Positions 19,602 to 29,955 of a DNA stretch of 64,000 nucleotides are shown piece by piece. Numbering within the stretch: the stretch's first letter is position 1; the number at the start of each line of letters is the position of its first letter. A program made the translations under genes and the position numbers. The notes beneath the pieces were generated by a model. That model made no database searches, was not told the DNA's origin, and saw nothing but the letters and a program-made list of their open reading frames with translations. Origin of the DNA: Mycobacterium sp. (lineage in GTDB: Bacteria; Actinomycetota; Actinomycetes; Mycobacteriales; Mycobacteriaceae); the NCBI RefSeq assembly GCF_002863225.1, contig NZ_PKEK01000049.1, positions 1-64,000 of the forward strand, read 5' to 3'.

Positions 19602-20287
19602 AACGCGTCGACGTCCTGAGCGACCTCGTCGAGATACTCGGCGAAGCCGCCCGGCGCCCGGCCATTTCGGCGGTCGGACGTCGTGACCCACAGCGAGTCG
19701 TCCCAGTGGACCCGATATCCGGCTGACTGGAAGCGCCGCACGAGTTCGACGTCCTCACCGCTGGCGCGTGCGGCGAATCCGCCGACCCGCCAATACGCTC
19801 GAGGATCGAAGCCCATGTTGGCGCCGTGGATGTGTTGCGACGCTTCGGCGCGGTAACGCGCCTCGTACTCCGCTGCCACCTGTTCGGAGTGGTGCCGCCA
19901 GACGCCAACCCGTACCAGGCCCAGCACCATGTCCGCTTCCGCGGTCAGCTGGCGCGTCAGCCAATCGCGGCCCACCTCGGTGTCGGCGTCGGTGGTCGCG
20001 TACCACGACGGCGCAGCCGCTTCGGCGAAGACCGAACGCGCGTAGCGGAACCCGGCCGCGCGGACGGCACCCACGTTGCGCTCGTCCACCGCGATGAAAT
20101 GCACGTCCGACCCGAATTGCCCGGCGAGGCTGGCACTGTCGTCCTCACACGCGTCGAGCACCACCACCACCGCGGTCTGCACGGCGGCGGCCGACGCAGC
20201 CGTCCTCACCGCCTCGATGCACCGGGTCAGCGCCGCGAACTCGTTGTGAGCCGGGACGACGACAACCGCGTCAGGCTTTGTTGTCAC
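19598..20287 (-). CDS. Family 2 glycosyltransferase
   Basis: This 229-residue GT-A protein has the nucleotide-binding start AVVVVPAHNEFAALTRCIEA, a DxD-type metal motif in ATTDADTEVGRDWL, an acceptor region HIHGANMGFDPRAYWRVGGF and a general-base type ARASGEDVELVRRF. No membrane helix is visible, so it is cytoplasmic or peripheral. GTG at 20287 is chosen because the family fold starts a few residues later; the upstream extension is Arg-rich and unlikely. The sugar and acceptor are unknown. It is coupled to the acyl-CoA dehydrogenase-like gene. Confidence 0.87.
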   Translation of the reverse strand: MTTKPDAVVVVPAHNEFAALTRCIEAVRTAASAAAVQTAVVVVLDACEDDSASLAGQFGSDVHFIAVDERNVGAVRAAGFRYARSVFAEAAAPSWYATTDADTEVGRDWLTRQLTAEADMVLGLVRVGVWRHHSEQVAAEYEARYRAEASQHIHGANMGFDPRAYWRVGGFAARASGEDVELVRRFQSAGYRVHWDDSLWVTTSDRRNGRAPGGFAEYLDEVAQDVDAL

Positions 20288-20384
20288 CCATGGGAAGTAA
20301 CCGTTAGCGCCCGGTTTGACACCAGAGGCCGTCTCGCGGCGCCCGCGTCTCACCGGTCGACGGCGACCACCGTCAACGTCTGGC

Positions 20385-20720
20385 TCAGGCCAGGTCGGCC
20401 GGCCCGGCGGTGTCCGGATGGACTGCGCGCAGCCTCTCGACGTTGTGCTGCTCGAGCGTGGTGAAGCTGATGCCGTCGTTGTTCAGACTCAGCGCATGAT
20501 CCCCGACGTTGGTCAGCAGTCGCCGTGAGGTCTCCAGCCACGCGGCGGTCCGGGTCTGCAGCGCGGCACCCGAGCTACCCACCCAGCCGGACTGCGCCGT
20601 CGCGATGCGATCGTCCGACGACATGTGTGCCGTCGCCAGGTCTTCACCCTGGCCGGCGACGTGCGCCGCCGAGCCCGCCAACGCCTCGATGTCGACCCGG
20701 ATGCCGTTGCCTGCCGCCAT
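20385..20720 (-). CDS. EspC/WXG100-like type VII secretion-associated small protein
   Basis: This 111-residue, mostly helical protein has WVG at residues 46-48 at the turn between two helices, the layout of WXG100 and EspC-type proteins. The N-terminal IRVDIEALAGSAAHVAGQGE resembles EspC-family starts, and F-T-T-L-E at about 86-90 stands where YxxxD/E secretion signals occur. ATG at 20720 follows GAGAGGT. No other ESX component is nearby. The family assignment is moderate and secretion is an inference. Confidence 0.65.
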   Translation of the reverse strand: MAAGNGIRVDIEALAGSAAHVAGQGEDLATAHMSSDDRIATAQSGWVGSSGAALQTRTAAWLETSRRLLTNVGDHALSLNNDGISFTTLEQHNVERLRAVHPDTAGPADLA

Positions 20721-20794
20721 CACCGCTACCTCTCGCCCGCGTGCTGTGTCCTACTGAAATAGCAGGGGCGGGTGAGCCGCGCAATTCAGTCGAG

Positions 20795-22702
20795 CTACAT
20801 CGCCTGCAGGGTCAGCGGCGGACCGGGATCCGGCGACAGCGGCACGTTTCCGCGCTGCAGCAGCCAGCCGGCGATGTTGTGGAACAACGGGGCCGCTGAG
20901 TGGCCCGGTGTGCCGTCGGCATTACGGGAGGGGTTGTCCATCATGATGCCGATGACGTAGCGCGGATCGTCGGTGGTGGCCATGCCCGCGAACGTGATCC
21001 AGTAGACGTTGTCGTAGTAGCAGCCGCAGGCCGGGTTGATCTGCTGCGCGGTGCCGGTCTTGCCGGCGATCTGGTAGCCCTCGACCGCGGCGGCCGGCCC
21101 GGTGCCCTGCTGCACCCCGGTGGGATCGCGTTGCACCACGGCGCGCAGCATGTTGCGGACGGTTCGCGCGGTCTCCGGTGACACCACCCGGACACCTTCG
21201 GGACGCGGCTCGTCGGTGCGGGTGCCGTCGGCGGCGACGGTGGATTTGATGATCCGCGGCGGCATCCGCACGCCGTCGTTGGCGATAGCCTGATACATCC
21301 CGGCCATCTGAACCAGGGTCATCGAAAGACCCTGTCCGATAGGCAAGTTGGAGAACGAACTGCCTGACCATTGGCCGATCGGCGGAACCAGGCCCGCACT
21401 TTCGCCGGGCAGGCCGATCCCGGTGCGCTGTCCCAGGCCGAACTTCTCCAGCATGTCGAAATAGCGTTGCGGGCCAACGCGTTGCGCCAGCATCAGAGTT
21501 CCGACGTTCGACGACTTCCCGAAGACGCCGGTGGTGGTGTAGGGCGCGACGCCGTGTGCCCAGGCGTCGTGAATGTTCACCCCGCCCATGTTGATCGACC
21601 CCGGGACCTGCAGCACCTCAGCCGGATTGGACAGTCCGTACTCGATCACCGATGACGCGGTGATGATCTTGTTCACCGAGCCTGGTTCGAACGGCGAGGA
21701 AACCGCGGGGTTGCCCAGTTGCTTGTCGCCCTGCCGCCCGAGGTCCTGGGAAGGGTCGAAGGTGTTGTCGTTGGACATGGCCAGCACTTCACCGGTCTTG
21801 GAATCCATCACGACCGCAGAGACGTTGCGGGCACCGGACAGGTTCTTGGCCTGCTGCACCTGCTGCTGAACGTAGAACTGGATGTCGTCGTCGATGGTGA
21901 GCTGAATGGTTGCGCCGTTGACCGCATGGTGCTGGTTGCGGTAACTGCCCGGGATCACCACGCCGTCGGAGCCGCGGTCGTAGGTGACCGATCCGTCGGT
22001 GCCGGCCAGTTCGGCGTCCATGGAATCTTCCAGGCCGAGCAAACCGTGTCCGTCCCAGTCGATTCCGCCGACGATATTGGCGGCCAACGAGCCACCGGGG
22101 TACTGACGTAGGTCTTGGCGCTCGGCGCCGATCTCCGGGAATTTGCGGGTGATGGCGGTCGCGATGGCGGGGTCGACGGCGCGGGCCAGGTAGACGAACG
22201 AGTCGTCGCTGCGCAGCTTCTTCAGGACGGTGGCTTTGTCCGGCTTGTTGTTCAGCCGCACCGCCACCTCCTTGGCGATCTCGTTCAGCCGCTTCTGCGG
22301 GTCAGGCGCTTTCGCGTTTTTCTGCCTGGCCTCGGTCAACTGCTTGAGAATCCGTTTGGGCTGAAACGTCAGGGCGCGGGCTTCGATGGTGAACGCCAGT
22401 TGGCTGTTGTTGCGGTCGACGATGCTGCCGCGGACCGCTTTCGAGACGTCGGTGACCTTCAGCTGTCCCGCGGCCTCGGCGCGCAACCCGGCGGCCTTGG
22501 GCACCTGCAGATAGAACAACTGGGCGCCGGCGATCAGCAGGGCGAGGAAGATGACTCCGTTGCCGACCCGGTGCCGGAATACGAATGACGTACCGCGGCT
22601 TCCGACCTCGACGGCTTGGCGGGTGCGGCGTTCGCGTGTCGAGCGGACCGGCGCCCCACCCTTCGGCCGTATCGACTTGCCTGGGTGTTTGGGCCTGTTC
22701 AC
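20795..22702 (-). CDS. pbpB: Class B penicillin-binding protein PbpB (FtsI)
   Basis: This 635-residue septal transpeptidase is the partner of FtsW. A basic cytoplasmic N-terminus is followed by one membrane helix (about 48-66, GVIFLALLIAGAQLFYLQV) and then the dimerisation domain. The transpeptidase domain has its active-site serine at 342 (SVNK), SSN at 397-399 and KTG at 548-550. It lacks PASTA repeats. The start GTG at 22702 overlaps the stop of the FtsL-like gene (GTGA). The murE-proximal side is interrupted by the inserted EspC-like, glycosyltransferase and dehydrogenase genes. Confidence 0.97.
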   Translation of the reverse strand: MNRPKHPGKSIRPKGGAPVRSTRERRTRQAVEVGSRGTSFVFRHRVGNGVIFLALLIAGAQLFYLQVPKAAGLRAEAAGQLKVTDVSKAVRGSIVDRNNSQLAFTIEARALTFQPKRILKQLTEARQKNAKAPDPQKRLNEIAKEVAVRLNNKPDKATVLKKLRSDDSFVYLARAVDPAIATAITRKFPEIGAERQDLRQYPGGSLAANIVGGIDWDGHGLLGLEDSMDAELAGTDGSVTYDRGSDGVVIPGSYRNQHHAVNGATIQLTIDDDIQFYVQQQVQQAKNLSGARNVSAVVMDSKTGEVLAMSNDNTFDPSQDLGRQGDKQLGNPAVSSPFEPGSVNKIITASSVIEYGLSNPAEVLQVPGSINMGGVNIHDAWAHGVAPYTTTGVFGKSSNVGTLMLAQRVGPQRYFDMLEKFGLGQRTGIGLPGESAGLVPPIGQWSGSSFSNLPIGQGLSMTLVQMAGMYQAIANDGVRMPPRIIKSTVAADGTRTDEPRPEGVRVVSPETARTVRNMLRAVVQRDPTGVQQGTGPAAAVEGYQIAGKTGTAQQINPACGCYYDNVYWITFAGMATTDDPRYVIGIMMDNPSRNADGTPGHSAAPLFHNIAGWLLQRGNVPLSPDPGPPLTLQAM

Positions 22703-23874
22703 CGTGGCGCCCCTGGCGGGGTGACCGTCAGGGGGCCGAACTGTTCACCGACCATGGGGCCGCTGGGAGCGAGGTGATGCGGCATACCTGGTAAGTCTGC
22801 CGGCGAGGGGGCGACAACGGGCGGCGCCACGCCGGCGGGCGGAGCGGGTACCGCGATCGGCGGTGGGATGACCGGTACGCCCAGCGGCGCAGGCGCGGCG
22901 GGAATCGCGGGCGCCAGTCCGGGCGGGGGCGAAACCCCCTGGGCCGGCGGGCCTCCCGGTACGGGGACACCCGGTACCGCCGGCGCCGCACCGGGCATCG
23001 GGAGCGGGCCGTCGGGTGAAGGCAGGTGCTGGGTACCGAGCGTGGTGGCGCCGTCGGGGCTGCGGACCATGCCGTCGGGGCCGGGTGCCAGCGGAACGGG
23101 AATGCCGTTGCCGGGCAACACCAGCGCGGGCACCTCGACCGGACTGGCCGGTGGCGCTGGTGGCGCCGCTGGCTTCTCGTCGGGCAGCTTGCTGTTCAAC
23201 GGGGGCGGCGGAACGCCTTGCGCGGGTTTGGGAGTGCCGACAACCACCCAGTTGCCCGCCGGGTCCTGAACCAGGTGCGCGGTGTCGCGGGTCGGAATCA
23301 TGCCCAGCCCACGGGCCGCTTCGGCCAGGGCCGGTGCGGACTGCGCCTCCTGCACGTCGCGCTGAAGCGCCTCTTTCTCCTGCTGCAGCAGCTCGGTGCG
23401 CTGACGGGCACTGCCGAGCTGGTAGGACCGCTCGGCCGCGTCGGTGGACAGCCACAGTGTGAGGCCGAGCCCGGCGCCCAGAGCGCCGATGACCAGTACG
23501 ACGAAGGGAACCTTGGCCGCCAGCGTGCGCGGCCGCAGGTCGATCGAAGCGATCCGGTTAAGCAGTCGTTCCCGCAGTGGCGGACGAACAACTTTGGGAG
23601 CCTTGGCCTTCCGGGCCTTCGCACGTGCCTTTGCCTGGTTCGCGCTCTTGGCGCGGGCCGGACGCTCGACCGGGCGGGCGACCGGCGACGTCTGCGGGGC
23701 CGACCGCGACGTGCGCGGCTCGCGGGCCGGCGCGGTGGGCTTTGCGGCGCGTTGCCGCGCGCGGCGGGCGGGCGCCGAGTCCGCGGTTCGCTGACCCGGC
23801 TTCCGGGAGGTGCCGGTTTGACCGCTGCGCCGTTCGCCGGCACGGGGCGGTTGCGCTGGGCGCTTGGCTTTCAT
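22699..23874 (-). CDS. FtsL-like proline-rich membrane protein (Rv2164c-like)
   Basis: The product has 391 residues. A very basic Ala/Arg/Lys N-terminus (about 1-100) precedes one membrane helix ([20 protein letters not shown], about 120-139). Next comes a short coiled coil ([21 protein letters not shown]), then a long proline-rich periplasmic tail. Position between rsmH and pbpB plus the helix-coiled coil layout match FtsL, which works with FtsQ and FtsB to activate FtsWI. The long proline tail is characteristic of mycobacterial versions. Both ends overlap neighbours by 4 bases. Confidence 0.85.
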   Translation of the reverse strand: MKAKRPAQPPRAGERRSGQTGTSRKPGQRTADSAPARRARQRAAKPTAPAREPRTSRSAPQTSPVARPVERPARAKSANQAKARAKARKAKAPKVVRPPLRERLLNRIASIDLRPRTLAAKVPFVVLVIGALGAGLGLTLWLSTDAAERSYQLGSARQRTELLQQEKEALQRDVQEAQSAPALAEAARGLGMIPTRDTAHLVQDPAGNWVVVGTPKPAQGVPPPPLNSKLPDEKPAAPPAPPASPVEVPALVLPGNGIPVPLAPGPDGMVRSPDGATTLGTQHLPSPDGPLPMPGAAPAVPGVPVPGGPPAQGVSPPPGLAPAIPAAPAPLGVPVIPPPIAVPAPPAGVAPPVVAPSPADLPGMPHHLAPSGPMVGEQFGPLTVTPPGAPR

Positions 23875-24884
23875 GAGCCTCCCTTCCTCGCTGCGGTTGA
23901 TGTCGACTGCACACGCTCGACGGCGCGCAATCGCACTGCCGCACTGCGTGGATTTCGCCGGACCTCCGCGTCGTCGGCGCGTTCTGCGCCTCGGGTCAAC
24001 AACGTGAATCTCGGTGCGTGCCCAGGTAATTCGACCGGCAGGCCCGACGGTGTGCTCGACGTCGTCGCCGAGGCGAAGGCCCGCTTGACGATGCGGTCTT
24101 CCAGCGACTGGTAGGCCATCACCGCGATGCGCCCGCCGACCGCGAGGGCCTGCAACGCGGCGGGCAGCATGTCGGCCAACGCGTCGAGTTCGCTGTTGAC
24201 CGCGATGCGCAAGGCCTGGAATGTCCGCTTCGCCGGGTGTCCCCCGGTGCGCCGTGCCGGCGCCGGCACCGCTTGGTAGATGACCTCGACCAATTCGGCC
24301 GTCGAGACGAACGGCGTGCGTGCGCGCCGCCGGACGATGTGCGTCGCGATGCGGCGGGCGAGCTTCTCCTCACCGTAACGACGCAGGATGTCGCTCAAAG
24401 CGGCCTCGTCGTAGGTGTTGAGGATCTCGGCCGCGGTCAACGGCGAGGTGGGGTCCATTCGCATGTCCAGCGGCGCGTCCTGCGCGTAGGAGAAGCCGCG
24501 CTCGACGCGGTCGAGCTGCATCGACGACACGCCCAGGTCGAAGAGCATACCGTCGACGGATTCGGTTGTACCGCAGCCTGATTCGGCCAACACCGTCTCG
24601 ATATCGTCGTAACGGGTCTGCACAAGAGTGAGCCGGTCGGAGAATCGGGCGAGCCGGGCGCGGACGATGTCGAGGGCGGTCGGGTCGCGGTCAACACCGA
24701 TCAGTCGCAGCCCGGGCAGCTCGGTGAGAAATCGCTCGGCATGCCCACCGGCGCCGACGGTTCCGTCGATCAACACCGCGCCAGAGCCGTCGGAGTGCCG
24801 GCGGGTCAAGGCCGGGCGCAGCAACTCGACGCAACGGTCGAGCAGGACGGGCACATGGCCGAAATCATCAGTGGCGCCAGGCAT
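23871..24884 (-). CDS. rsmH: 16S rRNA (cytosine1402-N4)-methyltransferase RsmH (MraW)
   Basis: The product is a SAM-dependent enzyme methylating C1402 of 16S rRNA. The core has [15 protein letters not shown] at the start, the SAM motif [29 protein letters not shown] strand, [15 protein letters not shown] and [18 protein letters not shown] at 24884 is preceded by GGGAAGG with seven bases spacing and gives 337 residues. The frame stays open upstream to ATG at 25043 inside mraZ, encoding a stretch (containing YFPNARF) that I recall being present in annotated mycobacterial RsmH, so a longer form is possible. The stop overlaps the FtsL-like start. Confidence 0.94.
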   Translation of the reverse strand: MPGATDDFGHVPVLLDRCVELLRPALTRRHSDGSGAVLIDGTVGAGGHAERFLTELPGLRLIGVDRDPTALDIVRARLARFSDRLTLVQTRYDDIETVLAESGCGTTESVDGMLFDLGVSSMQLDRVERGFSYAQDAPLDMRMDPTSPLTAAEILNTYDEAALSDILRRYGEEKLARRIATHIVRRRARTPFVSTAELVEVIYQAVPAPARRTGGHPAKRTFQALRIAVNSELDALADMLPAALQALAVGGRIAVMAYQSLEDRIVKRAFASATTSSTPSGLPVELPGHAPRFTLLTRGAERADDAEVRRNPRSAAVRLRAVERVQSTSTAARKGGS

Positions 24885-25017
24885 CAGAGCACCTTCCCGA
24901 CGTGAGACATGGAGGGCGGCCGCTGCATCGAGGTCCCTGTCCGACGGTACGAACCTGGCGTTGGGGAAGTACGTCAGGGTCGGTTCGGACAGAGGCCACG
25001 TTGCACGGGCACGCGCC

Positions 25018-25449
25018 TCAGATAATGTCGCCGAGTGCTTCATCGCTGGCTGCGGAGAAGTTCTCTTCGTGGGTCTCTTGGTACTGCTGCCAGGCTGCCG
25101 CGTCCCAGATCTCCAGGTAGTCAATCGATCCGATGACCACGCAGTCCTTGGACAGGCTGGCGTAACGGCGGTGATCGGCCGACAAGGTGATCCGGCCTTG
25201 CGCGTCGGGATGCTGTTCATCGGTGCCGGCGGCCAGGTTCCGCAGGAACGCCCGAGCCTCCGGATTGCTGCGCGATGTCTGACTCGCCTTGCGGGCCAGA
25301 TCTTCGAACGCCGCGCGCGGGTAGACGGCGAGGCTGTGGTCCTGACTCTTGGTGACCATCAACCCCCCTGCCAGTGCGTCGCGGAACTTGGCCGGCAGCG
25401 TGAGCCGCCCCTTGTCGTCGAGCTTTGGCGTGTAGGTGCCGAGAAACAT
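25018..25449 (-). CDS. mraZ: Transcriptional regulator MraZ
   Basis: This 143-residue protein has two tandem SpoVT/AbrB-like domains: [24 protein letters not shown], and the second around [18 protein letters not shown]. MraZ binds DNA as a ring and represses or tunes the dcw operon through direct repeats in its own promoter. ATG at 25449 follows GGAGGTGGCCAG. The matching operator lies just upstream at 25477-25502. It is the first gene of the dcw cluster. Confidence 0.96.
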   Translation of the reverse strand: MFLGTYTPKLDDKGRLTLPAKFRDALAGGLMVTKSQDHSLAVYPRAAFEDLARKASQTSRSNPEARAFLRNLAAGTDEQHPDAQGRITLSADHRRYASLSKDCVVIGSIDYLEIWDAAAWQQYQETHEENFSAASDEALGDII

Positions 25450-25476
25450 CTGGCCACCTCCATGCCTTCCGACTTC

Positions 25477-25502
25477 CGCCACGATACCCCACATTGCCCC
25501 AC
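25477..25502 (-). promoter_or_regulatory. MraZ operator: three GTGGNG repeats, 10-base period
   Basis: Read on the minus strand, GTGGGG (25502-25497), GTGGGG (25492-25487) and GTGGCG (25482-25477) are separated by four bases each, giving an exact 10-base period. This is the established layout of MraZ boxes. The site lies 28-53 bases upstream of the mraZ start and implies autoregulation of the operon. Confidence 0.8.
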
Positions 25503-25701
25503 TTCGCTCCATTTAACGACGCGAATGTCACCGGACGGTGTCGTTTCTGCAGGTTCTCGGCCACCACTGGGGCCAGACGGCGTCACGCCAGACTGTTGGG
25601 ACCGCGCCAAAAACGTCGCTGAGCTGCACATATTGGCCCTAGTGGGACGTAGTGGGTGATCACACCGGGATTTCGCCGCCACGGCATCGTCAGTGGGGCA
25701 C

Positions 25702-25730
25702 AAAAAAGGGCAGCCGGTCGGCTGCCCTTT
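25702..25730 (-). terminator. Intrinsic terminator of the DUF3040-like gene
   Basis: AAAGGGCAGCC (25705-25715) and GGCTGCCCTTT (25720-25730) form a perfect 11-base stem with a 4-base loop. On the minus strand the stem is followed by a run of T (complement of the A-run from 25702). It begins 15 bases after the stop of the minus-strand gene at 25745 and shields it from the mraZ promoter region. Confidence 0.85.
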
Positions 25731-25744
25731 GCGTGTTCCGCGCG

Positions 25745-26146
25745 CTACTCCTCGAAGCGGCGGCGGAACCGGTCTTCCATGCGGCTGGTGAACGAGCCCC
25801 CGGCGTTCTTGCCACGTCGCTGGCGCGCGGTTGCGGCAGGCCCGGGGCGTTCGCCGCGGCCGGCCAGGCGCGGGCCGGTGATCGCGAAGACCACGCCGCC
25901 GAACATCACCACGAAGCCGAGCACCGACAGCGCCGGGAACGTTCCGATCATGGTGGCCTTAAACGCCACACCCGATACCAGCATCGCCAGTCCGAGCACG
26001 AACAGCGCGGCACCCTGCAACCGCCGGCGCGCCGTGGGGGCGCGCAACCCGCCACCGCGAACGCTCGAGGCGAATTTGGGGTCCTCGGCATAAAGAGCGC
26101 TCTCGATCTGGTCGAGCATCCGCTGCTCATGATCGGAGAGTGGCAT
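25745..26146 (-). CDS. DUF3040-like membrane protein (Rv2169c-like)
   Basis: This 133-residue protein has an N-terminal MPLSDHEQRMLDQIESALYAEDPKFA, the typical start of DUF3040 proteins, then two membrane segments (LQGAALFVLGLAMLVSGVAF and FPALSVLGFVVMFGGVVFAI). It ends in a basic tail (RMEDRFRRRFEE). The function is unknown. The gene is monocistronic, with its own terminator and a 213-base divergent region shared with the acetyltransferase gene. Confidence 0.85.
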   Translation of the reverse strand: MPLSDHEQRMLDQIESALYAEDPKFASSVRGGGLRAPTARRRLQGAALFVLGLAMLVSGVAFKATMIGTFPALSVLGFVVMFGGVVFAITGPRLAGRGERPGPAATARQRRGKNAGGSFTSRMEDRFRRRFEE

Positions 26147-26359
26147 TCGTCCCTCCTTGCCGAAAACCTGTCACGTTGATACCGGTAGCACGTCTGCGTC
26201 CCACTGCGGGACAACTAATAAGAATGATACGAGGTCAATCTGCCCGTTACCACCGCTTCGCTCGCTGATTGTAATAGCGACCGGTCGGCGTTCATCGTTT
26301 CGGCGCCGTCCCGATAATAGGAGAGGCACCGCACCGGACCACTGAGGAGGAGACCCTAC

Positions 26360-26959
26360 GTGGTGACGTTCCTCATCAACCTGCCGCCACAGGACATGCA
26401 GCGGCGGCTTTCCGATGCTCTGGGCGTGTATGTCGACGCCATGCACTACCCGCCCGGCACCGAGAATCAGCGCGCCGGGATGTGGCTCGAGCACACTCGC
26501 CGGCGCGGATGGCAGGCAGTGGCGGCCGTCGAGGTCGACACGCCGGCCGGGACGGAGCCGTCATCGGCCGAGTTGAGCGATGCGCCGCTGCTGGGTGTGG
26601 CGTACGGCTACTGCGGCGCGCCTGATCAATGGTGGCAGCAACAGGTGGTGTCCGGCCTGCAGCGCAGCGGTTTCCCCGATCTCGAGATCACCGCGCTGAT
26701 GAACAGCTATTTCGAGCTGACCGAACTGCACATTTCGCCGCGAGCGCAGGGCCGCGGGCTCGGCGAGGCGCTGGCCCGACGGCTGCTGTCCGAGCGCGGT
26801 GAGGCCAACGTGCTGTTGTCGACGCCGGAGACCAACGGGGAAGCCAACCGCGCCTGGCGGCTCTACCGGCGACTCGGCTTCATCGACGTCATCCGCGGTT
26901 ACCACTTCACCGGCGACCCGCGGGCGTTCGCGATCTTGGGGCGCAAGCTGCCGCTGTAG
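26360..26959 (+). CDS. GNAT-family N-acetyltransferase (Rv2170-like)
   Basis: This 199-residue protein has the acetyl-CoA pyrophosphate loop RAQGRGLGEALARRLL at about 131-146 and the following NRAWRLYRRLGFIDVIRGYHF, both GNAT hallmarks. The acceptor is not deducible; I recall that the M. tuberculosis counterpart has been linked to acetylation of isocitrate lyase. GTG at 26360 follows GGAGGAGA with good spacing. The lppM gene follows on the same strand. Confidence 0.9.
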   Translation: MVTFLINLPPQDMQRRLSDALGVYVDAMHYPPGTENQRAGMWLEHTRRRGWQAVAAVEVDTPAGTEPSSAELSDAPLLGVAYGYCGAPDQWWQQQVVSGLQRSGFPDLEITALMNSYFELTELHISPRAQGRGLGEALARRLLSERGEANVLLSTPETNGEANRAWRLYRRLGFIDVIRGYHFTGDPRAFAILGRKLPL

Positions 26960-26997
26960 TGGCACCGGCACGGTCGCCCGTCTGGCACGATGACCTG

Positions 26998-27720
26998 GTG
27001 CGCGCCAGCGGTATACAGCTTTTGCCCCGAAGTCTCCCCGGCCGGCCGGCTGGCCGCCGCCTCGCCGCGTATGCGTTGCTGTTGCTGCTGATACCCGCGC
27101 TCGCCGGGTGCGTGCGGATCAAAGCCTCGATCACCATCTCCCCCGACGATCTGGTGTCCGGTGACATCATCGCGGCCGTCAAACCACGCAACGAGAAGGA
27201 CACCGGTCCGCAGCTCGATCCCAATCTGACGTTCAGTCAGAAGGTCGCGGTCTCCAAATACGACCGGGACGGGTACGTGGGCTCGCAGGCCACCTTCTCC
27301 GACCTGACATTTGCCGAACTTCCCGAACTCGCGCGGATGAACTCCGACGCCCAGGGCGTGAACCTGTCGCTGCGCAGAGCCGGCGACCTGGTGATCCTCG
27401 AAGGACGCGCCGACCTGACGTCGATGAACGATCCCGACGCCGAAGTCGAACTCTCCGTCGCCTTCCCCGGGTCGGTGACCTCCACCAACGGAGACCGGGT
27501 CGATGAACAGACCGTGCAATGGAAGTTGAAGCCCGGCGTGGTCAGCATCCTGAGCGCGCAGGCCCGCTACACCGACCCGAGCACCCGCTCGTTCCAGGGC
27601 GCGGCGTTGTGGTTGGCCCTCGCCTCGATCGCGGTGGCCGGCGCCGTAGCGGGCCTGGCCTGGTACACCCGCGACCGCTCGCCCCGAATCGCCGAGCCGA
27701 GCGATCCGTCGTCCAGCTGA
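26998..27720 (+). CDS. lppM: Lipoprotein LppM
   Basis: The product has about 240 residues. It has a basic start, a hydrophobic signal (LAAYALLLLLIPALAGC) with lipobox LAGC, then a globular beta-rich domain (SITISPDDLVSGDIIAA through VVSILSAQARYTD) and a C-terminal membrane helix (AALWLALASIAVAGAVAGLAW). In M. tuberculosis LppM affects phagosome acidification. GTG at 26998 places the signal sequence at a normal distance; an earlier GTG at 26959 overlaps the upstream stop. The gene ends three bases before the convergent reductase gene. Confidence 0.9.
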   Translation: MRASGIQLLPRSLPGRPAGRRLAAYALLLLLIPALAGCVRIKASITISPDDLVSGDIIAAVKPRNEKDTGPQLDPNLTFSQKVAVSKYDRDGYVGSQATFSDLTFAELPELARMNSDAQGVNLSLRRAGDLVILEGRADLTSMNDPDAEVELSVAFPGSVTSTNGDRVDEQTVQWKLKPGVVSILSAQARYTDPSTRSFQGAALWLALASIAVAGAVAGLAWYTRDRSPRIAEPSDPSSS

Positions 27721-27723
27721 AGG

Positions 27724-29950
<2,227 letters not shown>

Positions 29951-29955
29951 CGCCC

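Noticed and set aside
22780..23230. Repetitive GC-rich stretch considered as a PE_PGRS-type gene
   Set aside because: The real frame is the proline-rich tail of the FtsL-like protein on the minus strand; the Gly-rich reading is antisense and lacks a PE domain.
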